Source: Verrucomicrobiota bacterium (GTDB taxonomy: Bacteria; Verrucomicrobiota; Verrucomicrobiia; CAIQCK01). Taken from it: 64,000 nt of DNA. The stretch covers positions 248,001 to 312,000 of the forward strand of contig JACRQF010000009.1 in the NCBI GenBank assembly GCA_016222825.1, given 5' to 3'. This document shows positions 50,646-60,800 of this stretch, in pieces. The position numbers and the translations under genes are program-made. Every line of letters starts with the position of its first letter. Within the stretch, counting starts at the first letter, position 1. A model generated the notes under the pieces. It worked only from the letters and a program-made list of their open reading frames with translations, was not told the DNA's origin and made no database searches.

Positions 50646-53054
50646 ATGAAACTGAGAACGCTTGTGCTGTTGTCGTTGCTCGTCATCACCGCCGAAGCCG
50701 CCGTCGTCAAACAATCCCTGACGACCACGAGCGCCGGCGAGAACCTGTTGAAGGCCGACGCTTGGCGCGGCTGGCAGATTGGTTTCGCGCGCGACGGCGA
50801 TGCATTCGTCTGTGACAACGGCGCGGACGCGACCGCGCAGCGCGGCGCTTCGCAGTCGGTCGTGCTGAATCAGAAAACCGCCGCGCCGGTCGTCGCTGAG
50901 GCGTGGAGCAAGGCTGAGAACGTCGGCGGCTCGCGCGACAGCGATTATGCGCTCTACCTCGACCTCGTCTATGCCGACGGCGACCAACTCTGGGGTCAGA
51001 CGGCGTTCTTCAGCACCGGCACCCACGACTGGGAGAAGCGGCAGGTCGTTGTCCTGCCGGCGAAGCCAATCAAGAGCCTCTCGCTCCATCTGCTGCTCCG
51101 CCGTCACACCGGCAAGGCGTGGTTCCGCGGCGCAACGCTGCGGCAAATCGCCGCGCCAGCCGGCTCCATGCTCTTCGACGGCGTGCCGGTGACGCTGGCG
51201 GGCAAGTTGCGCGAGGGTTTCCAGTTTCGCGACGTGGCGGCCGGTTCCGACTTCCGCGACGACGCCAAGGATTTCGGCCTGCAACTGACAAGCAAGCGCG
51301 AGCGCAAGAACAGCGCGACGGTCATCGAAGCTGACCTCGCCGACACGACCGGCAAGGACCGCGCCATCACGCTGCTCCATTCATCGCCCGTTGGCGGCGA
51401 CGGCTGGCAATGGCTCGTGAACCCGCGCACCGCGACCAACGCCGTCGCGCCCGGCGAGTATATGAATGCCTCGCGTTTCAACGCCGGCGCCAATGGGCGG
51501 CTCTCGCTCTATCCGTTTGCGGCCATCGCGCGCGGCAAGGAGGGGCTGCTCGTCGGCATTGACGCGGGCTGGCCGGCGTTCTACCGCTGCGGTTTCAACG
51601 CCGCGACCCACGAGCTGTTCATCGCGTTCGACCTCGGCCTCGCGCCGGAGAAAGCGTCGGCGCGCGTGCGGCTTGTGACGGCGAAGTTCGACGGGCGGCT
51701 CGGTTTCCGCGGCGCGCTCCAGCGTTATTACGAACTCTTCCCCGACTACTTCCGCTGCCGCACGCCGGAGCAGGGCGTCTGGATGCCGTTCTACAAGATC
51801 AGCAAGGTCGAGGGTTGGGAGGACTTCGGCTTCAAGTTCAAGGAAGGCAACGACGAGACGGCGTGGGACGACGCGCACGGTATCCTGACGTTCCGTTACA
51901 CCGAGCCGATGACGTGGTGGATGACGATGAAGAAGGACACGCCGCGCACGGTGGAGGCGGCGCTTGCGGAGGCCAAGCGCCTCGCTGACGCCGGCCGACC
52001 GGAGGCGAAAGCGCTCTTCACGTCCGGCTACCACGACGAGAACGGAAGCTTCACCGCGCGCCTGCTCGACACGCCGTGGTGCAACGGCGCCGTCTGGAGC
52101 ATGAACTCCATGCCCGGCATCAAGGGCGATGTCACCGACTGGTCCCTCAAATGGGGGGCGGCGGTGCGCGAGAAGGTTTACGGACCGAATCGCAAGGGCG
52201 ACCTCGACGGCGAATACATTGACTCAAGCGAAGGCTACGTCACCGACGAACTCGATTTCCGCCGCGAACACTTCGCCGCCGCGCGCCTGCCGCTGACGTT
52301 CTCGCCCGACAGCCGCAAGCCCGCCATCTTCCGCGGCTGCATCATCGGCGAATACAACCGTCAGATGGCCGAGGATGTCCACGCGATGGGCAAGCTGATG
52401 ATGGCCAACAGCACGCCCATCCGCCTCTGCTGGCTCGCGCCGTGGCTCGATGTGATGGGCACCGAGACGGACTGGAACCCGCCCGCCCAGCGCGGCAAGA
52501 AACGCTCCGAAGCCGCCGCGCACATCTGGCGGCCGATGAGCGACGCCGACCTGCTCTACCGCCGCGCGATGTGCGGGCCGAAGCCATATTGCTTCCTGAT
52601 GAACACCCACTTCCCCGCGTGGCCCGCCGAGCTGACGGAGAAGTTCATGAAGCGCAGCCTCGCCTACGGCATGTTCCCCGGCTTCTTCAGCGCCGACGCC
52701 TCCACCGGCCATTACTTCTCGCAGCCCGCGCTCTACAACCGCGACCGCCCGCTCTTCAAGAAATACATCCCGCTCTGCAAACGCGTCGCTGAGGCCGGCT
52801 GGCAGCCGTTGACGCGCGCCCGCTCAAACCACCCGCGCGTTTACGTCGAGCGGTTCGGCGAAAAACTCCTGACGGTCTTCCACGAAGCGCCCGGGGCAAC
52901 CACACAAGAGCCGCTGCCGGTGACGATCACGCTCGAAGGTTTGCGCGCCAAGTCCGCGCGCGAGCTGCTCAGCGACCGCACACTCGCCATCCGCGACGGA
53001 CAGATTGAACTGAGCCTAGTGCCGGAAGACGTGGCGGTGGTGCAACTGGAGTGA
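50646..53054 (+). CDS. Exported putative glycoside hydrolase (barrel with N-terminal beta modules)
   Basis: An 802-residue protein with a signal peptide (~1-18, VLLSLLVITAEAA). Residues ~25-175 look like a carbohydrate-binding sandwich (YALYLDLVYADGDQLWGQTAFF). Then comes a beta-rich segment (~180-370) and a barrel-like region with LQRYYELFPDYFRC, DLDGEYIDSSEGYVTDELDF, CIIGEYNRQMAEDVHAMGKL and TPIRLCWLAPWLDVMGTETDW. Acidic residues in GEYIDSSEGY are catalytic candidates. It shares the general layout, but not obvious sequence, with the proteins at 32243 and 40010. Family not assigned. Convergent with the DUF1080 gene, with a strong hairpin between them. Confidence 0.75.
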   Translation: MKLRTLVLLSLLVITAEAAVVKQSLTTTSAGENLLKADAWRGWQIGFARDGDAFVCDNGADATAQRGASQSVVLNQKTAAPVVAEAWSKAENVGGSRDSDYALYLDLVYADGDQLWGQTAFFSTGTHDWEKRQVVVLPAKPIKSLSLHLLLRRHTGKAWFRGATLRQIAAPAGSMLFDGVPVTLAGKLREGFQFRDVAAGSDFRDDAKDFGLQLTSKRERKNSATVIEADLADTTGKDRAITLLHSSPVGGDGWQWLVNPRTATNAVAPGEYMNASRFNAGANGRLSLYPFAAIARGKEGLLVGIDAGWPAFYRCGFNAATHELFIAFDLGLAPEKASARVRLVTAKFDGRLGFRGALQRYYELFPDYFRCRTPEQGVWMPFYKISKVEGWEDFGFKFKEGNDETAWDDAHGILTFRYTEPMTWWMTMKKDTPRTVEAALAEAKRLADAGRPEAKALFTSGYHDENGSFTARLLDTPWCNGAVWSMNSMPGIKGDVTDWSLKWGAAVREKVYGPNRKGDLDGEYIDSSEGYVTDELDFRREHFAAARLPLTFSPDSRKPAIFRGCIIGEYNRQMAEDVHAMGKLMMANSTPIRLCWLAPWLDVMGTETDWNPPAQRGKKRSEAAAHIWRPMSDADLLYRRAMCGPKPYCFLMNTHFPAWPAELTEKFMKRSLAYGMFPGFFSADASTGHYFSQPALYNRDRPLFKKYIPLCKRVAEAGWQPLTRARSNHPRVYVERFGEKLLTVFHEAPGATTQEPLPVTITLEGLRAKSARELLSDRTLAIRDGQIELSLVPEDVAVVQLE

Positions 53055-53070
53055 GGCGCCTCAAAACGAT

Positions 53071-53104
53071 TCGCGCGTCCGCCTCGTGAGAGACGGACGC
53101 GCGA
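53071..53104. terminator. GC-rich hairpin between convergent genes
   Basis: TCGCGCGTCCG (53071-53081) and CGGACGCGCGA (53094-53104) form a perfect 11-bp stem with a 12-base loop, between convergent stops at 53054 and 53136. No long U-tract is seen. Confidence 0.6.
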
Positions 53105-53135
53105 GAAACACTACTGACAGGTTTGAGGAAACGGC

Positions 53136-54338
53136 TTACTTCTTCTTTGGCTTCTTGTCCCAGCCCTGCGCTTTGATGAAGTTCGCGACTTCCACTTTCG
53201 GGCCGAAGTTCTCCGGCACGAAGTTCCATTTCGCCAGATACTTGAAGGCGCTGTCCACTTGGAGGACTTCGTCCTTCTTCGCGCCGGCCTTGTCGGCGGG
53301 CAGTTGCTTCAGGCTCGCAGCGTATTGGCTGGCGAGCTTCTCCATCGTCGCGAAGGTCGCGTCGTCCTTTTCATAGACGAGCGATTCGGCGAAGCGAAGC
53401 ATCTGCTCGACGGAGCCTTCGGGTTTGGCGGCGGCGTCCTTGCGGACCTTGGCGGCGATTTTCTTGCGCTCCGCGGCGACAGCTTTGGCCGGGAGCGGGC
53501 CGCGGGTGCCGCCCTTGGCGGCCGTGGAGGGCAGCGGGCGATACCAGATATTGCGGAAGCGGACGGGGTTGCCGTGGTCCTGCAGCTTCAGCGGGCCTTT
53601 CTCCGGCAGCGGACCGACTTTCGTGCGCGCGCGGTGGCCGGTCGGACCTTCGATCTGCGTGCGGTCCTGCACGAGGATGCCGTTGCAATAGACGGTGACC
53701 CAGCCGGGCTGGACGCACTTGTCGTCCTTGTAGATCGGGCGGTGGAAGGTGATGTCAATGTATTGGAACTCGCCCGGCGGACGCAGGGCGTTGGCCAGCG
53801 GCGGGTTGACGCCATACATCGAACAGGCCATGCCGTCGGCGTAGGTCAGATTCTTGTAGCTGTCCAACACCTGGGTTTCGACGCCGAGGAGGAAGATGCC
53901 GCTGTTGCCGCGCCCCTGGCCGTCGCCCTCGACTTTGCTCGGCGCGGCCCACTCGACGTGCAACTGGCAGTCGCCGAACTCTTCCTTGGTGCGGACGTAG
54001 CCGGACTTCGGCACGCACTCCATCGCTCCGTCCCTGACGATCCACTTCGTCGGCTCGTTGGGGTTTTTGTCGGAGCACCACTTCGCCAGCGACGCCTCGG
54101 TGCCGTCAAACAGGATGACCGCGTCCGCCGGCGCCTTGGCCTTCGCCTCCAACTCGCTCACTGGCAACGGCGCGACCACTTTCGGCTGCGGACGGTTCTG
54201 GTCGTGGACGCACCACGCGTGGCGCTCGTCGGGCGGATCGCCGTAGAACGCATGTCCCGTGGAGCCACCTGCCGCGAACGCCGCCGTGGTGAGCGACAAC
54301 GCCGCGCCAATCGCAAAGAGAGCAGAGTCAAGTTTCAT
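53136..54338 (-). CDS. Exported DUF1080 (3-keto-disaccharide hydrolase-like) protein
   Basis: A 400-residue protein with a signal peptide (~1-22, TTAAFAAG). The DUF1080 (PF06439) concanavalin-like sandwich spans ~90-275: AVILFDGTEASLAKW, WIVRDGAMECVPKSG, DCQLHVEWAAPSK, GRGNSGIFLLGVETQVLDSY, EFQYIDITFHRP, GWVTVYCNGILVQDRTQIEG and FRNIWYRPL. The C-terminal ~110 residues are a Lys/Ala-rich helical tail ending KKPKKK. Some DUF1080 proteins hydrolyse 3-keto-glycosides made by sugar dehydrogenases, which would fit a locus containing an exported flavin oxidoreductase. Very common in planctomycetes and verrucomicrobia. Confidence 0.9.
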   Translation of the reverse strand: MKLDSALFAIGAALSLTTAAFAAGGSTGHAFYGDPPDERHAWCVHDQNRPQPKVVAPLPVSELEAKAKAPADAVILFDGTEASLAKWCSDKNPNEPTKWIVRDGAMECVPKSGYVRTKEEFGDCQLHVEWAAPSKVEGDGQGRGNSGIFLLGVETQVLDSYKNLTYADGMACSMYGVNPPLANALRPPGEFQYIDITFHRPIYKDDKCVQPGWVTVYCNGILVQDRTQIEGPTGHRARTKVGPLPEKGPLKLQDHGNPVRFRNIWYRPLPSTAAKGGTRGPLPAKAVAAERKKIAAKVRKDAAAKPEGSVEQMLRFAESLVYEKDDATFATMEKLASQYAASLKQLPADKAGAKKDEVLQVDSAFKYLAKWNFVPENFGPKVEVANFIKAQGWDKKPKKK

Positions 54339-54389
54339 GGCGTGCTTTTGTAGAGCGCGCCGGCCCGGAGTGCAAGGCTCGTTTGTGCG

Positions 54390-55616
54390 TTAGCACGCCA
54401 TCGCTCGGCCAGCGATCCAACCGGTGGTCCATGCAGCCTGGAAGTTGAACCCGCCGGTGATGCCGTCCACGTCGAGCAACTCGCCCGCGAAGTGGAGACC
54501 GGGGCAGACGCGGCTCTCCATCGTCTTGAAATCCACCTCGCCCAGCCGCACGCCGCCGCAGGTGACAAACTCGTCCTTGTTCATGCTCTTGCCCGTGACG
54601 GGAAGCTCGGTGCGGATGAGTTGCTGGACGAGCCGGTGCTGCGCCGCGCGCGTCAACGCCGCCCAGCGCGTGTCGCGTCCCACGCCCGCGGCGAGCGCCA
54701 GCGCCTCCCAAAGACGCGCCGGCAGCGGCGGAACCGGCGTGTTCACCGCCAGCCGCGCCGGCTGCTCGTGGCGGCGCGAGTGCAGCGCCGCCGCAACGGC
54801 TTCCGCGCTGAGATGCGGCAGCCAGTTCACGCGCAGCGGGAAACGATAATTGAGGCCGTGCAGATCTCGCGCGCCCCACGCCGACAGCCGCAGGATCGCC
54901 GGCCCGCTCGCGCCCCAGTGAGTCGCCAGCAACGCGCCGCGCTCGCGCAGCTTCGTGCCTGGCACCGACGCTTCCACTGACTCAACGGAAGCACCGGCCA
55001 GTTCGCGCAGCCACGGCGTCTCGATGTGGAACGTGAACAACGACGGCACGGGCGGCTCCAGCGTGTGGCCGAGTGACACCGCCAGTTCCCCTGCCGCAGC
55101 CGCGCGGCAACCGCCCGTCGCCAGCAGCAGGCGGTCGCAGAGCAGCGTGTCGCCGTTGGAAAGAGCCAACTCGAAGCCGCCTTCCGTCAGCCGCGCCACG
55201 CGCTCCACACTGCGTCGCGCCAGCAGCTTCACGCCCGCCGTCTCCGCTGCGCGCAGCAAACAATCCACAATCGTCCGCGAATCGTCGCTGGCGGGGAACA
55301 TCCGTCCGTCGCCTTCCGTTTTCAGCCTCACGCCACGCGACTCGAACCACTCGACGGTGTCGAGCGGCTGGAATCGCTTGAACGGCCCGATAAGCGCCCG
55401 CCCGCCGCGCGGATACCGCTCCGCCAGTTCGCGCGGCTCGAAGCAGGCGTGCGTGACGTTGCACCGGCCGCCGCCGGAGATGCGGACCTTGGCAAGGAAC
55501 TCCGGCCCTGTTTCCAGCACTGTCACCTCGGCGCGCGGCATGGTCTCGGCGCACGCGATGGCCGCGAAGATGCCGGCCGGCCCGCCACCAACCACGATGA
55601 TCCGTCGTGAATTCAT
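54390..55616 (-). CDS. HI0933/BaiN-family FAD flavoprotein
   Basis: A 408-residue cytoplasmic flavoprotein. It opens with the dinucleotide motif IIVVGGGPAGIFAAIACAE, then ISGGGRCNVTHACFEPRELA (the HI0933 family hallmark), GRMFPASDDSRTIVDCLLRA, LLLATGGCRA, PSLFTFHIETPWL, GALLATHWGASGPAILRLSAW, EFVTCGGVRLGEVDFKTMES and the C-terminal FAGELLDVDGITGGFNFQAAW. The conserved order is complete, so it should be functional. Physiological substrate unknown. Divergent from aroA with 100 bases between them, which may hold both promoters. Confidence 0.93.
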   Translation of the reverse strand: MNSRRIIVVGGGPAGIFAAIACAETMPRAEVTVLETGPEFLAKVRISGGGRCNVTHACFEPRELAERYPRGGRALIGPFKRFQPLDTVEWFESRGVRLKTEGDGRMFPASDDSRTIVDCLLRAAETAGVKLLARRSVERVARLTEGGFELALSNGDTLLCDRLLLATGGCRAAAAGELAVSLGHTLEPPVPSLFTFHIETPWLRELAGASVESVEASVPGTKLRERGALLATHWGASGPAILRLSAWGARDLHGLNYRFPLRVNWLPHLSAEAVAAALHSRRHEQPARLAVNTPVPPLPARLWEALALAAGVGRDTRWAALTRAAQHRLVQQLIRTELPVTGKSMNKDEFVTCGGVRLGEVDFKTMESRVCPGLHFAGELLDVDGITGGFNFQAAWTTGWIAGRAMAC

Positions 55617-55716
55617 TGCGGCAAGGGTAGCGGAGCTGTTGCTTCAACGAAAGCTTCCGGTCGCTTTTCGTTTCCCGTCTTTGACCTCGAAAGCGACCCG
55701 TGATAGCCTGCGCGCT

Positions 55717-56991
55717 ATGAATTTCATCTGCTCCAAGGCCCGGTTGCATGGCGCGGTCCCGATTCCCGGCTCCAAATCCCACACCATCCGCGCGGTGGCC
55801 ATTGCCAGTCTCGCCGCGGGTGAGAGCCGCATCGAAGCGCCGCTGGAGTCCGGCGACGCGCACTCGGCGGTGGCGACCTTCGGCGCGCTCGGCGCGAAGT
55901 TCGACTGCCAACCCGATGTCTGGGTCGTGCAGGGCACCGGCGGCGAATTGCGCGTGCCGGAGAATGTCGTGGATGTCGGCAACTCCGGCACCACCGTGAA
56001 CATCGCGCTCGCCACGGCGGCGTTGCTGCGCAAAGGCATGGTTGTCTTCACCGGCGATCATCAAATCCGCCGTCGCCCCGCCGGGCCCGTCATCCAGGCC
56101 ATCAACGACCTCGGCGGCTGGGCCGAGGCGACGCGCGGCAACGGCTGCCCGCCCATCGTCGTGCGCGGCCGGTTGCGCGGCGGCACGACTTCCATCGAGT
56201 GCAAAACAAGCCAGTATCTCACCAGCGTGCTCATCAACGCGCCGCTGGCCGACGGCGACAGCGTCATCCGTGTGCCGCTGCTGCACGAGATTCCCTACGC
56301 GGAAATCACACTGGACTGGCTGGCGCGGCTCGGCATCAAGCTGGAGCGCGACGGTTGGCGCGAGTTCCGCGTGCCGGGCCGGCAGAGCTATAAACCGTTC
56401 ACGCGGCGCATCCCGGCGGACTTTTCCTCGGCGACGTTCTTCCTCTGCGCCGGCGCCATCGGCGACAACGACGTGACCGTGCAGGGCCTCGACCTCGACG
56501 ACACGCAAGGCGACAAGGCCGTGCTCGATTACCTGCGGGCGATGGGCGCGAGTGTGGAGGTGACGCCCGACGGCGTGCGCGTGCGGCCGGGCAACCTCAA
56601 GGGCTGCCGCTTGGACTTGAACGCCACGCCCGACGCGCTGCCAATGATGGCGGCGCTGGCGTGTTTCGCCGAGGGCAAGACCACGCTCGCCAACGTCCCG
56701 CAGGCTCGTATCAAGGAAACCGACCGCATCGCCGTAATGCGCGAGGAACTGACGAAGCTTGGCGCGCGCGTCACCGAGTTGCCCGACGGCCTTGTCATCG
56801 AGCGGAGCCAACTCACCGGCGCGGAAGTGAACGGTCACGACGATCATCGCATCGTCATGTCGCTGGCCGTCGCCGCGAGCGCCATTCCCGGTCGGACGAT
56901 CATCCGCACCGCCGAATCCGCCGCCATCACCTTCCCGAAGTTCGCCAGCCTCATGCAACAGATCGGCGCGAATCTCCAGGTCGCCGAGTAG
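55717..56991 (+). CDS. aroA: 3-phosphoshikimate 1-carboxyvinyltransferase (EPSP synthase)
   Basis: A 424-residue cytoplasmic enzyme of aromatic amino-acid synthesis, joining phosphoenolpyruvate and shikimate-3-phosphate. Start ATG 55717 gives FICSKARLHGAVPIPGSKSHTIR; the longer frame overlaps the divergent gene. Family blocks are intact: VDVGNSGTTVNIALATAALL, HQIRRRPAGPVIQAI, KTSQYLTSVLINAPLA, DFSSATFFLCAGAI, RIKETDRIAVMREEL and GHDDHRIVMSLAVAA. Other aro genes are not in the window. The next gene starts 22 bases downstream, so aroA may head the transcript of the uncharacterised cluster. Confidence 0.96.
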   Translation: MNFICSKARLHGAVPIPGSKSHTIRAVAIASLAAGESRIEAPLESGDAHSAVATFGALGAKFDCQPDVWVVQGTGGELRVPENVVDVGNSGTTVNIALATAALLRKGMVVFTGDHQIRRRPAGPVIQAINDLGGWAEATRGNGCPPIVVRGRLRGGTTSIECKTSQYLTSVLINAPLADGDSVIRVPLLHEIPYAEITLDWLARLGIKLERDGWREFRVPGRQSYKPFTRRIPADFSSATFFLCAGAIGDNDVTVQGLDLDDTQGDKAVLDYLRAMGASVEVTPDGVRVRPGNLKGCRLDLNATPDALPMMAALACFAEGKTTLANVPQARIKETDRIAVMREELTKLGARVTELPDGLVIERSQLTGAEVNGHDDHRIVMSLAVAASAIPGRTIIRTAESAAITFPKFASLMQQIGANLQVAE

Positions 56992-57012
56992 CTGCGCAAA
57001 GGGACGCTCACG

Positions 57013-57882
57013 ATGAGAAGAATGATCCTCCTGCTGGCGTTGGCTGTCCTCGCATTCGTGCCCGTGGACTCGTCGGCCGCGTCGCCTTCAAACAAGAAGA
57101 AGCAGCCCGCGCCGCCACCTCCACCAAACCCAGCCACGATGACGCAGGCGGAGTTGGCCAAAGCCACTCCACTCCTCAACGGTTTCGTGCGCCGGCGACA
57201 AGTCGGGTTCAACACCCAGCAACGTCCCGACGGCAAGATGGAGGTCGTCGTCGTCACCAAGGGCCGCGGCGCTGAGAAGGCCGGAGTCCGGATTGGCGAC
57301 ATCGTCGTCGCCATCGGTGGCTGGCCGATCAAGAAGCGGATTGATCTTCTGGACGCCGTTCGCAATAGAAGCGTCGGCGACTTCGTTCCGTTGACGATCA
57401 TCCGCAACGGCGAGCAGATGGATCTGAACGTGGAACTGGGATTCTCCGACATGGAGGAGCCGGTTTACGCCCTTTACCGGCTTCTTTACGATGAAAAGAA
57501 GATCGGTCTGGCGGTCATGGGAGCCGAAATCAGCAACGTCCTGTTGACCGATCCTGTGGCCCTTCAGCAATGGGCGAAGGGAATCAAATCGAACTTGATC
57601 GCCAAATGGGAAAGCCGTTGCTTGAAAGTGTTGTCGCGGGAGAAGGAGTTCTCTCTCGTGGACCGACAGGCGGTGGAGCAAATCCTGAAGGAACTGAATT
57701 TCGGCCAGAGCGGCATGGTGTCAGAAAAATTCCGCGCCACCATCGGCAAGACACTCGGCGCAACCCACCTGCTGACGCTGGAGTTCTCGCGGTTCCGCGA
57801 CGCGGACGTGGAAAAGCAGCGCCTGATCGAGATCGAGACGGGCAAGGTGCTTGTCAGTTCCATGCGAAGCACAAAGCAGTGA
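57013..57882 (+). CDS. Exported PDZ-domain protein with a CsgG/LpoB-like C-terminal domain
   Basis: A 289-residue protein with a signal peptide (~1-22) and a Pro/Lys-rich stretch (~28-42). The PDZ domain (~65-143) shows KGRGAEKAGVRIGDIVVAIG and VPLTIIRNGEQMDL. The C-terminal half (~164-285) looks like a CsgG-type domain: GLAVMGAEISNVLL, CLKVLSREKEFSLVDRQAVE, QILKELNFGQSG, IGKTLGATHLLTLEFSRF and a closing LIEIETGKVLVS. CsgG-like domains occur in outer-membrane pores and penicillin-binding-protein activators. It has no lipobox. It overlaps nothing but sits four bases before the giant gene, so the two are probably co-translated. Confidence 0.82.
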   Translation: MRRMILLLALAVLAFVPVDSSAASPSNKKKQPAPPPPPNPATMTQAELAKATPLLNGFVRRRQVGFNTQQRPDGKMEVVVVTKGRGAEKAGVRIGDIVVAIGGWPIKKRIDLLDAVRNRSVGDFVPLTIIRNGEQMDLNVELGFSDMEEPVYALYRLLYDEKKIGLAVMGAEISNVLLTDPVALQQWAKGIKSNLIAKWESRCLKVLSREKEFSLVDRQAVEQILKELNFGQSGMVSEKFRATIGKTLGATHLLTLEFSRFRDADVEKQRLIEIETGKVLVSSMRSTKQ

Positions 57883-57886
57883 GGCG

Positions 57887-60800
57887 ATGCACAGCGGCAC
57901 ATCAACATGGATAAGACGCGCGCTTGCCGTGTGCGCGTTCGCCTGCGCGCTGCAAGCATCCGCTGCCGAGGGGGAGTTTGCGCTGCGGCAATGCGACTTC
58001 AGGGGCGATCACAGTGTCATCAATCTGAGCCACCGCACCGCGTCGGGGTATGCCGCGTTCGACAGCGACAAGGCGCGGCGCGGGAGCGTGACGGTGTTCG
58101 TGAAGCCGGGCGAGACGCCGCGAGTCACGTTCAGTTGCAGCTACGATTCCACAACGGTGGAGCGGCGGTTCGGGCGCGGGACGGACAAGGTCATCACGGT
58201 GGATGGCGCGACCTGGGAGGGCACTCCCGACAACACCTCGCGCACGACTGACTGGAAAGTGACGGTGAAGCCCGGCTGGAACGACGTGAACGTGCGGGTC
58301 ACGGTGCTGTCGAACAAGCAGCCGGTCGGCGAGTTGACGCAATCGTTCCGCATCTACGCCTACGTGTTCGAGGTGCAGCCGGCGGGGCAACTGGAGCATC
58401 CGCTGCCGGCAGAAACCGGGAACTTCTTCCTGGAGCATCCACTGGTGGACGCGGCAGGCAACCTCTACGTCGGCGCGCGCCGGGGCGGAGGCACCGCGCT
58501 GCTCCGCTACGATCCCAGCGGCCGGATCAGCGTCCGATACGACATCAAGTCTGCGATGGCCATTGGCGGGCCTATGGGCGTGGACGACGACGGCAATCTC
58601 TACGCGTTCATCGCCGAGAACATCGTGCAGTTCGACCGTGACGGGAAGTTCGTGAAGTCGGTCGCCGCGCTCGGTTGGACGGCTAACACGGCGACGACGG
58701 AAGACCTGAAGACGGGCACGTGGCCTTCGCGCAGAGGCGAGGATCGCCGCGACGAAGTGCTCCGCCAGATCAGTCCCTGCGCGTCGAATTGGGAGACCGC
58801 GATGGTCGGCGACGCGATCTATTTCATCGCCCACACCCCGGAGAACCGGAACTGCAGCGAGGGGCCGCACGTGCTCGCCTGCGTGACGGTGGATGGCCGC
58901 GCGCAGATCCTCGACAAGGTCACTCCTGCGTCCGGCGTCATCCGAGGCCCTGACGGCAACCTTTACATGCGGGAACCGGGCAAAGACGAGAACCACGGCC
59001 TGTTGACCTACTCGCCGACGGGCAGGCTGGAGCAACGGCGGCCGATAATTGGCCCACGCTATCAGGTGTTCCACGGGATAGACGGCGCGGGGTTTGTTTA
59101 CGCCGGCAGCCGCGTGTGGGAACCATCGCTCACATCGGTGAAGGAAAGCGCCGCTGTGGACAACGGCCGGTTTCGTTCGGTGTCGCAGCGTCGCGGCCCG
59201 AGTTACTACGTGGACCTGCTCACCGGGCAGCAGTCCACCAGCAACAGCGGCCACAACGACCTGGCATCGTGGATGTATCGCGGCGCGGTCTATACGGCCT
59301 ACGCAGCCGACCTGCGCATCGCGCGCACCGTGTCGCTCGCCCCGGGCGCGGCGGGCGCGGCCCCGCTACCGATGTTGAAGCGCGGCAAGAGCCGGCCCGC
59401 GGTCGCGAGCGGCGCGACGGCTACGCAGCAAGGCGCCGTCCCTCCCGGACAGACGACGGCTGTGCCACCGGCTGCTAAGCAGGCTGGAACACAAGCCGGG
59501 GTGCCGGCATCCCAAACACAACCGGCGGGCGCCAGCGGCGCGCTCCCCGGTGCGGCCACGGATACGGCCCGTGCTGCGGAAAGCGGTGAGATCTCGGACG
59601 ACAGCCAGCCCGTGGAACCGGAATCCGCGGCGGCGGCGGCGCTGGCGGCGAGCGCAGCCGCGGCGGCGGGCGCGTGGCTCACGCTGTTGACCAGCGGGAT
59701 GCGCTGGCGCGACGTGATGGACGGCTTGCGCGGCATCGGCAGCGGCGTGCCGGTCGCGGCGCCTCCGCCTCCACAGCCCGCGCCGCCGGTAATCCCGCAG
59801 GAAGTCCACCGCGACGGCGAGGTCAACGAGCAGGGCGATGTCTGGAGCAGAGAAGAGCGCGGCTGGGTCGCCCGCGACCAATACGAACGCAACAAGAAGC
59901 GCGAGCAATGGCTGGCCGACAAGGCAGTCGCGGACCTCCACGCGGGGCAATCGGAGGACGTGAAGCAGGCCTACGACAAGTGGCAGGATTCGAAACAGAA
60001 GCTGGCCGAGGTCCGGGAGCAGGGCCGGTTGCTGGAGAAGACAGAGAAGCTGCGCGAGTGGGTCGAGCAGAGCGAGAAGGCGAACGCCGAACAGAGCTAC
60101 TGGTCGGACGTGAAGAACAACTTCGTCCTGAACGTGGAGAAGGAGTTCAACGAGCTGCCTGAGCAGACGTTCGAGCTTTGCCGCGCGGCGGCCAAGACCG
60201 CAAAGGCCGGCGTGGACGCGGCGGTGGACCTCGCCCGGGACGCGACGAACTGGGAGATCCTCCGCGCGACGGGCGCGCAGACGGCGAAGGACCTCATCGG
60301 CAGTCCGATCCAGAGCGCGAAGAAAGTGAACAAATTCTACACCGAGGCCGCGAAGAAGGCGGGCGGCGCAGTGGTCCAGATGGTGGCGCATCCCGTGGAC
60401 ACGTTGAAGGCTGTCACCGGCTACGAGAACTGGGCCAAGGCGCTCGACCCGAACGTGCCGCTGGCCAAGCGCATGGGCTACGCGCTGATGGGGACGGTGG
60501 ACACGGTCAGCACGTTCGGCGGCGCATTGGTCACCAAGCCGGGCGCGGCGGCGTTGCGAGGCGTGGAAGCCGCCGACAAACTCGTGGACGCGGCGAAGGC
60601 CGAGATGCTCGCGAACAAGCTCGACGACGTGGCGCGGTTGGGCGGCGACGATCTTGCCCGCCACGAGGCGTGGCTGGCCGGCGAGCAACAGGCGCGGGAC
60701 AGGGTCGCGAAGCTCTCGGCCGCCAACACGAAGCAGGAAGTGCGCGCCGCCGTGCTGGAGATACAGGGCGACAAGCGCGCCATCCAGATGATGAACCGCC